A stretch of DNA of 5,262 bases. It comes from Acidobacteriota bacterium (lineage in GTDB: Bacteria > Acidobacteriota > Terriglobia > Bryobacterales > Bryobacteraceae). This document shows positions 1 through 5,262 of this stretch, piece by piece. Both the position numbers and the translations under genes were made by a program. Each line of letters begins with the position of its first letter. The stretch's first letter is position 1. The notes beneath the pieces were generated by a model. It saw nothing but the letters and a program-made list of their open reading frames with translations. It ran no database searches and was not told the DNA's origin. The stretch lies in assembly GCA_016871135.1 (NCBI GenBank), contig VFZQ01000435.1:1-5262 (forward strand), read 5' to 3'.

Positions 1-102
1 GGCGAAACCGCACGCAAGTCGCTCCGCAAGATGCGGCGGAGGAAGCGCCTTATTCCTTCGTTCTGGAAACAGGCTTCTCTTTGGCCGGAGTGACGCTATA
101 TT
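1..102. other. Window edge and upstream region, no supported gene
   Basis: No gene can be supported here. The frame of the following SCO gene is closed by a TGA at 91-93. Another forward frame is open from the window edge to a stop at 317. Its stretch before base 103 reads like ordinary protein (a run around FVLETGFSLAGVTLYYAG), so it could be the tail of an upstream gene or a frame-shifted leader. Beyond 103 it only shadows the SCO gene. A TATATT at 97-102 abuts the ATG at 103, but I find no matching -35 box. Confidence 0.3.
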
Positions 103-921
103 ATGCGGGACTCAATAGTAGCGCCGCTATGGGCCGGCGATCACGACTTTGGGCCGGTAACGCCGCGCGAGATGCCAGGCATAACAGCCACGCGCCACGA
201 TGGGGCAACACTCCAACTGTCCACGCTACTCTCTGGCAAGCGAACCGTGGTGCAATTCATCTTTACCCAGTGCCGCACAGTCTGCCCTCTGCTCGGTGCG
301 CTTTTCGCGAAGGTTGACCGGCAACTCGGCCCCGGGACACAGCTTGTGTCGATCAGCGTCGATCCGGAAAACGATACACCTGCCCGTCTGAAAGCTTGGC
401 GGAACATCTACCGCGCTAGCGACCGGTGGATCGCGCTGCACATCGCGCCCGGCGAACTGAAAAGGCTCCTCTCTGCGTTCGAATTAGAAGCGGGCCTGCC
501 GGCCGCCCACTCGATGCAGGCTTTTTTCATCGATGAGCGAGCGCGCTATGTCAGCCGTACCACGGCGCTTCCATCGGCCGCGGAAATCTTGCGCATGACC
601 GGCCTCTCGCGCGAGGGTAACGATCCGGTCGACGCCTCCGCAACAACGTGCGCCAACTGCCACGGAGCCGGCTTTCGCGGTGGCCGCGAAGGCGATACTG
701 TCGCTCCGCCGCTGACACGCCGGTCGCTACTCTCGGCCCTCCCGCGCCGAGGCGGTCCGCCCAGCGCTTACGACGAAGCGTCGTTCTGTACAAGTCTCCG
801 CACCGGAGCCGATCCGGCAGGCGTTGTCTTTTCGAATGTTATGCCCCGCTACGATTTTGACGGCGCCCATTGCGCGGCCCTATGGAAACGGCTGACGTCA
901 GAGCATCCCGCTCGCCGCTAG
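103..921 (+). CDS. SCO1/SenC-family protein fused to a C-terminal cytochrome c domain
   Basis: SCO proteins are thioredoxin-fold copper chaperones or thiol reductases outside the cytoplasmic membrane, known mainly for assembling the CuA centre of cytochrome oxidase. Residues about 25-165 carry the SCO signature: the CxxxC pair Cys57/Cys61 (CRTVC), the SVDPENDTP strand at 85-93, and the distal copper-ligand His136 (AHSMQ). Residues about 178-265 form a small c-type cytochrome: heme attachment CANCH at 183-187 and probable axial Met247 in VMPRYDF. Cys229 and Cys257 flank this Met and could form a disulfide. The protein should therefore be periplasmic, yet the N-terminus (MRDSIVAPLWAG) is too short and too weakly hydrophobic for a normal signal peptide. 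ATG 103 is the only in-frame ATG/GTG/TTG start after the TGA at 91-93, and its GGAG (87-90) lies 12 bases away. The N-terminus may be truncated or frame-shifted. The 3' end overlaps the convergent oxidoreductase gene by 24 bases. The family call is firm; the partner oxidase or substrate is unknown. Confidence 0.88.
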   Translation: MRDSIVAPLWAGDHDFGPVTPREMPGITATRHDGATLQLSTLLSGKRTVVQFIFTQCRTVCPLLGALFAKVDRQLGPGTQLVSISVDPENDTPARLKAWRNIYRASDRWIALHIAPGELKRLLSAFELEAGLPAAHSMQAFFIDERARYVSRTTALPSAAEILRMTGLSREGNDPVDASATTCANCHGAGFRGGREGDTVAPPLTRRSLLSALPRRGGPPSAYDEASFCTSLRTGADPAGVVFSNVMPRYDFDGAHCAALWKRLTSEHPARR

Positions 922-1857
922 CACAACGTCCTGCACCAGCAGATCTTCCTCGAGCGTCACTCGCAGTTTCGTCTCGCCGCGAATCGCCGCCGCCAGTTCG
1001 ATGAAATCGTCGACATACCGTTTGTAGGGCGGCATCGGCATCGTCTGCTTGCCCGCTTTGTATGGCCCCGCCGCCTTCGCCAGGTCGACCACAACGCCCG
1101 GCGGCTCGATCGGATTTACGATCACCGCGCCGTTTGTCCCATGCACTTCAAACGCTCGGTAGCGGCCTGAATTGGGTTGCAGATTCGATGCGTTCACAAT
1201 GGCCATCGCGTTGCCGAACTCCAGCACCGCGGCGGTATTGTCGTTCAGCGAGTCGTTGAACTTGCCGTGTTTGTGAAGGACCGGCGTCACTTTCGTTGGC
1301 CGGCCGAGAAGCCGCACGATCGGATCGATGACGTGGCAACCCAGCTCAAACATCACGCCGCCCTTGAACGCCGCCCACTCGGGCCGCCGCGCCGCTTCGA
1401 GCTGATTGCCGATCACCGCGCGAATCAAGTACACATCACCAAGCCATCCCGACCGCGCGGCTTCGAGCGCGAGATTGATGCCCGGATGATACCGCCACAT
1501 GTAGCCGACTTGCACCAATCGCTGCTTGCTCCGCGCCAGTTCCACGATCCGCGCGAAGTCCCTCTTGTTGTCCGCCGGGATCTTCTCCAGATGCAAATGC
1601 TTGCCCGCCTCGAGCACTGCGATCCCATCCCGGCCATGATCCTTGTTCTGCGACTCGACCGCGATGACCTGGATATCGGCGTGCCGCAGCAGCGCGTCGC
1701 GCGCCATCTCATCGGTAGTGCTGATCAGCTTGTAATCCCCGTTGGCCCGTACCGTTTCGACTTTCGCTTTGCCGTGCGAATGCGACGTGCCGATGAATCC
1801 GATGCCGATTGGCGCGCGGGCCAGCGCCGACAGAAGGAGAGTTCGCCGTGTGATCAT
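898..1857 (-). CDS. Gfo/Idh/MocA-family NAD(P)-dependent oxidoreductase with Tat-like N-terminus
   Basis: The family comprises NAD(P)-dependent dehydrogenases acting mostly on sugars, inositols and their derivatives; the substrate cannot be read from this sequence. The N-terminus TRRTLLLSALARA (3-15) resembles a twin-arginine signal with an AxA-like site, as in periplasmic glucose-fructose oxidoreductase, but the first Rossmann strand (IGIGFIGTSHSH, 17-28) follows at once. Other family features are AVLEAGKHLHLEK (80-92), with Lys92 at the EKP catalytic-lysine position (here EKIP), GYMWRYHPG (118-126), and the C-terminal-domain motif GCHVID (173-178) with His175; the usual GGH has Cys174 in place of the second Gly. 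At 319 residues it is somewhat short for the family. The shortfall lies between the glycine loop (Gly23) and AVES (66-69), about 44 residues where roughly 60 is usual. It is probably the last gene of the nadA-moaA unit, 40 bases after moaA. An AGGAG directly abuts the ATG, an unusually tight spacing. Confidence 0.85.
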   Translation of the reverse strand: MITRRTLLLSALARAPIGIGFIGTSHSHGKAKVETVRANGDYKLISTTDEMARDALLRHADIQVIAVESQNKDHGRDGIAVLEAGKHLHLEKIPADNKRDFARIVELARSKQRLVQVGYMWRYHPGINLALEAARSGWLGDVYLIRAVIGNQLEAARRPEWAAFKGGVMFELGCHVIDPIVRLLGRPTKVTPVLHKHGKFNDSLNDNTAAVLEFGNAMAIVNASNLQPNSGRYRAFEVHGTNGAVIVNPIEPPGVVVDLAKAAGPYKAGKQTMPMPPYKRYVDDFIELAAAIRGETKLRVTLEEDLLVQDVVLAASGML

Positions 1858-1862
1858 CTCCT
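1858..1862 (-). promoter_or_regulatory. Shine-Dalgarno-like AGGAG with zero spacing
   Basis: On the minus strand the oxidoreductase start reads TTAGGAGATG, so a perfect AGGAG touches the ATG at 1857. Efficient sites normally sit 5-9 bases away. The two ATGs just upstream (1870 and 1867) are in another frame, and the next in-frame codons (ATC, ACA) are not standard starts. ATG 1857 is therefore still the best start, perhaps with weak initiation. Confidence 0.4.
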
Positions 1863-1897
1863 AACATCATCGCGCGGCGGCCGTCGGGCTGTCTTGT

Positions 1898-2884
1898 CTA
1901 ACCGCCGATCGAATACATCGGCCGCGGTGGCGCCACGAACTTCTGCGAGTTGATCTCGTGCCCAAGCCACTTCTTGCGAATCGTCTGGCGGATCGCGCCC
2001 GCGATCGCTTCTTCGCTTCCCCCGCCGCGGAGCAGCCCCTTCACATCGGTCTCTTCAATCGCGAACAGGCAGTAACGAATCTTTCCATCGCTCGTCAGCC
2101 GGATGCGGTTGCAGTTCAGGCAGAAAGGATGGCTCACCGAACTAATGAATCCTACTCGGCCAATGCCGTCGCGGAATCTGTACTCCGAAGCCGGCGCACG
2201 CGGGTCGCGATCGGGGATTTCATCGAGCGGACCAATCTCGTGTTGCAGCATCGCCAGCATATCGTCCTGCAGCAGCACTTTGCCCTTGTCCCACAAGCCT
2301 TGCGCGTCGAGCGGCATGAATTCGATGTAGCGGATCTCGATTCCCCGCTCGCGGCCGAAACGCGCCAGCGGCACGACATCGGGCTCGCACAGGTTCTTCA
2401 GCGCCACGGCGTTGATCTTCAACCGCAGGCCCGCCGATTGGGCCGCGTCGATGCCCGCCATCACACGCGCGAAGTCGTCGCGCCGCGTAATCTGGTGAAA
2501 GCGCGCCGCGTCGAGCGTATCGAGATGCACGTTCATCCGGCGCAGGCCCGCGCCATAAAGCGCCTTCGCGTGCGCCGCCAGCAGCACGCCGTTTGTAGTT
2601 AGGCCGATATCCTCGACCCCCGGCAGCCGCGCCAGTTTTTCGACCAGAACTGGAAGATCCTTCCGCACCAGCGGTTCGCCGCCGGTAATACGAAGTTTGC
2701 GTACGCCAAGCGAGACGGCGACACGAGCGAATCGTTCGATCTCTTCGAACGACAGAATCTCCTCGCGCGCCATGAACGGCACGTTGTCCTCGGGCATGCA
2801 GTAGAAGCAGCGGATGTTGCAGCGGTCGGTGACGCTGATGCGGAGGTTGTCGTGAAGACGATCGAAGCTGTCGATGAGCGCCAT
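1898..2884 (-). CDS. moaA: GTP 3',8-cyclase MoaA (molybdenum cofactor biosynthesis)
   Basis: MoaA is a cytoplasmic radical SAM enzyme that converts GTP to 3',8-cyclo-7,8-dihydro-GTP, which MoaC turns into cyclic pyranopterin monophosphate, the first molybdopterin precursor. The 328-residue protein is full length. The N-terminal radical SAM [4Fe-4S] cluster motif is CNIRCFYC (Cys22, 26, 29) after LRISVTDR. The SAM-binding ITGGEPLVR is at 66-74 and TTNG at 96-99. The second, substrate-side cluster uses Cys255, Cys258 and Cys272 (FCLNCNRIRLTSDGK..YC). The chain ends in the Gly-Gly tail (327-328) typical of functional MoaA. One oddity is NVHLDTLD at 118-125, where the commonest form is NVSLDTLD, so His120 replaces Ser. 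The ATG shares one base with the nadA stop codon, with only a weak GAAG in front, which suggests translational coupling. No other moa, mog or moe gene is in the window. Confidence 0.97.
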   Translation of the reverse strand: MALIDSFDRLHDNLRISVTDRCNIRCFYCMPEDNVPFMAREEILSFEEIERFARVAVSLGVRKLRITGGEPLVRKDLPVLVEKLARLPGVEDIGLTTNGVLLAAHAKALYGAGLRRMNVHLDTLDAARFHQITRRDDFARVMAGIDAAQSAGLRLKINAVALKNLCEPDVVPLARFGRERGIEIRYIEFMPLDAQGLWDKGKVLLQDDMLAMLQHEIGPLDEIPDRDPRAPASEYRFRDGIGRVGFISSVSHPFCLNCNRIRLTSDGKIRYCLFAIEETDVKGLLRGGGSEEAIAGAIRQTIRKKWLGHEINSQKFVAPPRPMYSIGG

Positions 2885-2886
2885 TA
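2882..2886 (-). other. TAATG stop/start overlap joining nadA to moaA
   Basis: Read on the minus strand, the TAA stop of nadA (2886-2884) shares its last A with the ATG of moaA (2884-2882). Such one-base overlaps usually mean a single transcript and ribosome re-initiation. No strong ribosome binding site precedes moaA; only GAAG lies immediately upstream. Confidence 0.85.
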
Positions 2887-3819
2887 CTTCAAGGCCAGCA
2901 TGCGCTCGATGGGGAGGCGGGCGCGGTCCATCATGGCGGCGTCCATCTCCACGCGCGGCCGCAGCGTGTCGAGGCAGTCGCGCAGCTTCTCAAGCGAATT
3001 GCGTTTCATGTAGGGACACTCCGAGCAGTTACAGTTCTCGTTCGACACAAACCAGAATTCCTTCTCCGGCGCGAGCTTGCGCAGCGAGTGTTGAACGCCG
3101 CTTTCCGTCATGACAATGAACTGCTTGTGTTCGGACTTGACGCAGTAGTCGATCAGCGCCGATGTCGAGCCGATATAGCCCGCTTGTTGCAGCACTTCGG
3201 CCGGGCACTCGGGATGCGCCACGACGAAAGCCCCCGGATGCGCATTCCGCGCTTCGGTCAGTTTGCGGGCGGCGAAAGTCGCATGCACAATACAGGCCCC
3301 CTGCCAGATGCGCATGTTCTGCCGGCCGCTCATCTTCTTGACGTAATTGCCGAGGTTGATGTCGGGCAGGAAGAGAATCGGCTGGTCGGCGGGAATCGAG
3401 TTGACCACGGCGACGGCGTTGCGCGACGTACAGATGATGTCGCTTTCGGCCTTCACGTCGGCCGAAGTGTTGATGTAGCTTACGACGACGTGATCGGGAT
3501 ACTTGCGCTTGAACGCGCGCACCATTTCAACCGGGCAGGAGTCCACCAGCGAACAGCCGGCGTCCTGGTCCGGGACGACAACAGTACGCGCGGGGCTCAA
3601 AATCTTCGCGGTCTCGGCCATGAACCAGACGCCGCAAAAGGCGATCACTTCGCACTCGAGCTCCTTTGCCTTGCGCGCGAGTTCGAGGCTGTCGCCGATC
3701 GAGTCGGCGATCTCTTGGATCTCGGTTTCCTGGTAGTGATGCGCGAGGATGACCGCGTTGCGCTCCTTCTTCAGTTCGAGTATCTCTTCGACCAGTGAGG
3801 CCGGGGCTGCGGTAGTCAT
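2884..3819 (-). CDS. nadA: Quinolinate synthase NadA
   Basis: NadA is a cytoplasmic [4Fe-4S] enzyme that condenses iminoaspartate (made by NadB) with dihydroxyacetone phosphate to give quinolinate in de novo NAD synthesis. From the chosen ATG it has 311 residues. Visible motifs are AHHYQ (26-30), DSIGDSLELA (39-48), FMAETAKIL (66-74), AGCSLVDSCP (87-96), SYINTSADVKAESD (114-127), LPDINLGNY (151-159), QGACIVH (173-179), MTESGVQHSL (237-246) and ENCNCSECPYM (261-271). By family comparison the three cluster cysteines are Cys89, Cys176 and Cys268, all present. An in-frame ATG at 3843 would add eight residues (MKAGAFPP). I prefer 3819 because GGGAG precedes it by 11 bases, whereas a pyrimidine-rich stretch precedes 3843, which also lies inside a -10-like box. 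It is the first gene of the leftward nadA-moaA-gfo run; nadB and nadC are not in the window. Confidence 0.96.
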   Translation of the reverse strand: MTTAAPASLVEEILELKKERNAVILAHHYQETEIQEIADSIGDSLELARKAKELECEVIAFCGVWFMAETAKILSPARTVVVPDQDAGCSLVDSCPVEMVRAFKRKYPDHVVVSYINTSADVKAESDIICTSRNAVAVVNSIPADQPILFLPDINLGNYVKKMSGRQNMRIWQGACIVHATFAARKLTEARNAHPGAFVVAHPECPAEVLQQAGYIGSTSALIDYCVKSEHKQFIVMTESGVQHSLRKLAPEKEFWFVSNENCNCSECPYMKRNSLEKLRDCLDTLRPRVEMDAAMMDRARLPIERMLALK

Positions 3820-3830
3820 GGGTGGGAAAG

Positions 3831-3835
3831 CTCCC
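3831..3835 (-). promoter_or_regulatory. nadA: Ribosome binding site GGGAG for nadA start at 3819
   Basis: On the minus strand GGCGGGAG lies upstream of the ATG at 3819, with 11 bases between GGGAG and the start codon. That is longer than ideal but usable. The alternative ATG at 3843 has only CCTCCCCTCC-type sequence before it, so this site decides the start choice. Confidence 0.45.
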
Positions 3836-3841
3836 GCCTTC

Positions 3842-3847
3842 ATTGTA
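3842..3847 (-). promoter_or_regulatory. Possible -10 element (TACAAT) for nadA operon
   Basis: TACAAT on the minus strand differs from the TATAAT consensus at one base. Transcription from it would begin near 3835, leaving a leader of about 16 bases before the 3819 ATG. No TTGACA-like box sits 16-18 bases upstream (the sequence there overlaps the start of the divergent gene), so the call rests on one hexamer and may be chance. Confidence 0.22.
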
Positions 3848-3856
3848 TCGTGGAGG

Positions 3857-3861
3857 GGAGG
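3857..3861 (+). promoter_or_regulatory. Strong ribosome binding site GGAGG for the secreted BACON protein
   Basis: The plus strand reads GGAGGGGAGG at 3852-3861. The GGAGG at 3857-3861 is eight bases before the ATG at 3870, close to ideal. This fixes the start of the partial gene that follows. The same bases are the pyrimidine tract that weakens the upstream nadA start on the other strand. Confidence 0.75.
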
Positions 3862-3869
3862 CTAGACTC

Positions 3870-5262
3870 ATGCGACCCATGGCAATTCTGATGGCGGCGT
3901 TGGGCATGACTGGAGAGGCGCAGACGTTTTCCGCGCTCAATTGCGCGGCCACTGCGGTGCCGGCGTTGGTCCGGCTCGAAGGAGTCACCGAGCAGGTGGG
4001 CGACATCGTCCTGAACTGCACCGGCGGCACGCCGAACGGTCTCGTCCGAGGCGATCTTCGCGTGATCTCGTTCGGCGGCAATATCACGAACAAGCTCAAC
4101 CCCAACACGAACGCGATCGACGCCGTGCTGACCGTGAACACGGGATCCGGCGAAATGTCGACCGGTGCGACTCCTGTGCTGCGTGCCCAAAACCAGTTCG
4201 ACTTCAGCGCGATGAACTTCAACCTCGGCCCGAGCGGAACGGCTGTTTTCCGCCTGAGCAACATCCGCGTTGTGCCTCCGCAGACCTCCGAGCTTCCGTT
4301 TCAACTCGCGCTCGCCACCAACGGGCCTTCGGCAATCCGCATCGACAATAGCCCGCTGACGGTTGGTATTGCGACGCGCGGATTGCTGGCGACATACTCA
4401 TCGTCGTTCTTCTGCACGGTCTCCCCCGCGGGCGCCGAGCAGACCTTCGACAGTTTTCTACGCGCCTTCACCCGTTTTGCGTCGATCCGGTTCACTGAGG
4501 GGTTCTCGGAATCGTTCCGCAAGCGAGAGCCTCTGAACGATCACGGTACGCGGCTGATGATGCGGTATTCGGGCTTCCCGGCGGGCTCGCGGTTGTTCGT
4601 GCCGGACGTATTAGTTGGCTCGACCGGAACGACGCCGACCGCGGCCGGCGACCTCGGTCTCGCACCAAACGGCGGGCGTTTTCAACCGGGGACGCCGCAA
4701 GGGCAACTGCTCCTGGCGCGTGTCCGAAACGCCGATGCCTCCGGTGCGGGCGGCACGTTGGCCTATCAACCGTCCATTGCCGGGCCCGCGGTCGATTTCG
4801 GCGCGCTCGGCGAAATCGTTCTCTCGAATGGCAGCGGCGTCGCTGTGTTTGAAGTTGTGGAGTCGGACCGCGCCGCGCGGGAATCCGTGCAGTTGCCGAC
4901 GTTCCTCGTATTGGAGCAGAGGCCCGCGGGCGGTTCGGTGACGGCCAGCGTCGCGGCGAGTTTCGGCCCGATCACAACCGACGGCACGGCCTCGACCGGC
5001 CCGGTCCCACGCTTTCAGGCCTTGAATCCGCCGGCCGACTGCACGGCGCTCGGCGACTGCAACGCGCCCTTCTTCCCGCGGCTTTCGGTGGACTCGGAAG
5101 CGCTCACCTACAACATCATTCAAGGCTCGTCCCCCAAAACTCGGTTCATTCGCGTGAACAACACCGGCGGCGGGTTGCTGAACTGGGCGGCGAACATCCA
5201 ATATCGCTCGGGCGCCGCGTGGTTGACGATCGACCCCGCTTCGGGATTCGGTAACGCAACAA
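3870..5262 (+). CDS. Partial secreted protein: two-cysteine N-terminal domain, middle beta-rich region, C-terminal BACON-like domain (runs off window)
   Basis: The frame is open for 464 codons and leaves the window without a stop. A short signal peptide is likely: Arg2, hydrophobic MAILMAALG (4-12), possible cleavage after GEA (15-17). Residues 24-185 form a beta-rich domain opening with a paired-cysteine pattern (Cys25, VRLEGVTEQVGDIVLNC ending at Cys50, then TGG). I associate this pattern with large secreted protein families of Solibacter-like Acidobacteriota. The middle region (about 190-395) contains FASIRFTEGFSESFRKRE and GTRLMMRYSGFPAGSRLFVPD, again in the style of those proteins. After an ADCTALGDC linker, residues about 403-464 look like a BACON-type immunoglobulin-like repeat: LSVDSEALTYN, RVNNTGGGLLNW, AAWLTIDPASG. 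BACON domains are often found next to carbohydrate- or surface-binding modules, but no catalytic motif is seen here. The sequence is rich in small and polar residues, as in extracellular proteins. Its substrate and role are unknown. The gene is divergent from nadA and has its own strong ribosome binding site. Confidence 0.85.
   Translation, partial: MRPMAILMAALGMTGEAQTFSALNCAATAVPALVRLEGVTEQVGDIVLNCTGGTPNGLVRGDLRVISFGGNITNKLNPNTNAIDAVLTVNTGSGEMSTGATPVLRAQNQFDFSAMNFNLGPSGTAVFRLSNIRVVPPQTSELPFQLALATNGPSAIRIDNSPLTVGIATRGLLATYSSSFFCTVSPAGAEQTFDSFLRAFTRFASIRFTEGFSESFRKREPLNDHGTRLMMRYSGFPAGSRLFVPDVLVGSTGTTPTAAGDLGLAPNGGRFQPGTPQGQLLLARVRNADASGAGGTLAYQPSIAGPAVDFGALGEIVLSNGSGVAVFEVVESDRAARESVQLPTFLVLEQRPAGGSVTASVAASFGPITTDGTASTGPVPRFQALNPPADCTALGDCNAPFFPRLSVDSEALTYNIIQGSSPKTRFIRVNNTGGGLLNWAANIQYRSGAAWLTIDPASGFGNAT

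Noticed and set aside
97..102. TATATT as a -10 promoter box for the SCO gene
   Set aside because: It abuts the ATG, so transcription would begin inside the coding region, and no -35-like hexamer lies at 16-18 bases.
81..317. 78-codon plus-strand frame overlapping the start of the SCO gene
   Set aside because: It overlaps most of the SCO thioredoxin domain in another frame. Only the part before 103 looks protein-like, noted as a possible upstream gene tail or shifted leader.
1858..1897. GC-rich palindromic bases (CGGCCG) between moaA and the oxidoreductase as a terminator
   Set aside because: The palindrome is only a few base pairs long and has no following T-tract. The short gap fits continued transcription.
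1177..1953. 258-codon plus-strand open frame antisense to the oxidoreductase gene
   Set aside because: It mirrors a well-supported gene with clear family motifs. Its translation is rich in Arg/His/Asp with no recognisable domain, typical of a high-GC shadow frame.
1958..2602. 214-codon plus-strand open frame antisense to moaA
   Set aside because: moaA is certain from its cluster cysteines and motifs. The antisense product has low-complexity Arg/His/Gln composition and no motif.
3088..3798. 236-codon plus-strand open frame antisense to nadA
   Set aside because: It lies wholly inside nadA on the other strand and has the composition of a reversed coding frame.
3527..4264. 245-codon minus-strand open frame across the nadA/secreted-protein junction
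   Set aside because: It overlaps two better-supported genes in wrong frames. Its second half is an Arg-rich out-of-frame reading of nadA.
3840..4304. 154-codon minus-strand open frame opposite the start of the secreted-protein gene
   Set aside because: The plus-strand gene has an excellent ribosome binding site, a signal peptide and domain-like sequence; this is its antisense shadow.
4611..5201. 196-codon minus-strand open frame opposite the secreted-protein gene
   Set aside because: The plus frame continues unbroken with recognisable BACON-like sequence, while the minus product is Arg/Gly/Ala-rich with no motif.

Overview
The window is GC-rich bacterial DNA (roughly 60-65% G+C by eye) packed with genes on both strands. 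It most resembles a genome of the Acidobacteriota, order Bryobacterales (Solibacter/Bryobacter-like). I infer this from the style of the last, partial gene: a secreted protein with an N-terminal two-cysteine domain and a BACON-like module, a type I associate with that lineage. A Tat-type Gfo/Idh/MocA oxidoreductase and an SCO-cytochrome c fusion fit the same picture. No 16S or other phylogenetic marker is present, so the placement is an inference.

Layout: bases 1-102 hold no gene I can support. At 103-921 (+) is an SCO-type copper/thioredoxin-fold protein fused to a C-terminal cytochrome c domain. Its last 24 bases overlap the end of a convergent gene at 898-1857 (-), a Gfo/Idh/MocA oxidoreductase with a twin-arginine-like N-terminus and a shortened Rossmann domain. 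Upstream of it on the same strand are moaA (1898-2884, GTP 3',8-cyclase) and nadA (2884-3819 or 3843, quinolinate synthase). nadA and moaA share one base in a TAATG stop/start junction, and moaA is about 40 bases from the oxidoreductase, so nadA-moaA-gfo looks like one leftward transcription unit. Starting 26-50 bases from nadA in the opposite direction is a large secreted protein gene (3870 to beyond the window end), which has a strong ribosome binding site and ends here inside a BACON-like domain.

How they work together: nadA and moaA are housekeeping Fe-S enzymes for NAD and molybdenum cofactor synthesis. The Gfo-type enzyme should use a nicotinamide cofactor, but a functional link to nadA is speculative. 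The SCO-cytochrome c protein and the BACON protein are cell-envelope or secreted proteins with no visible link to the central operon. I see no tRNA, rRNA, CRISPR, insertion sequence, phage gene or clear rho-independent terminator, and no convincing evidence of a new multi-gene system. The items most worth a second look are the SCO-cytochrome c fusion with a stunted signal peptide, the trimmed Rossmann fold of the oxidoreductase, and the lineage-style secreted BACON protein.
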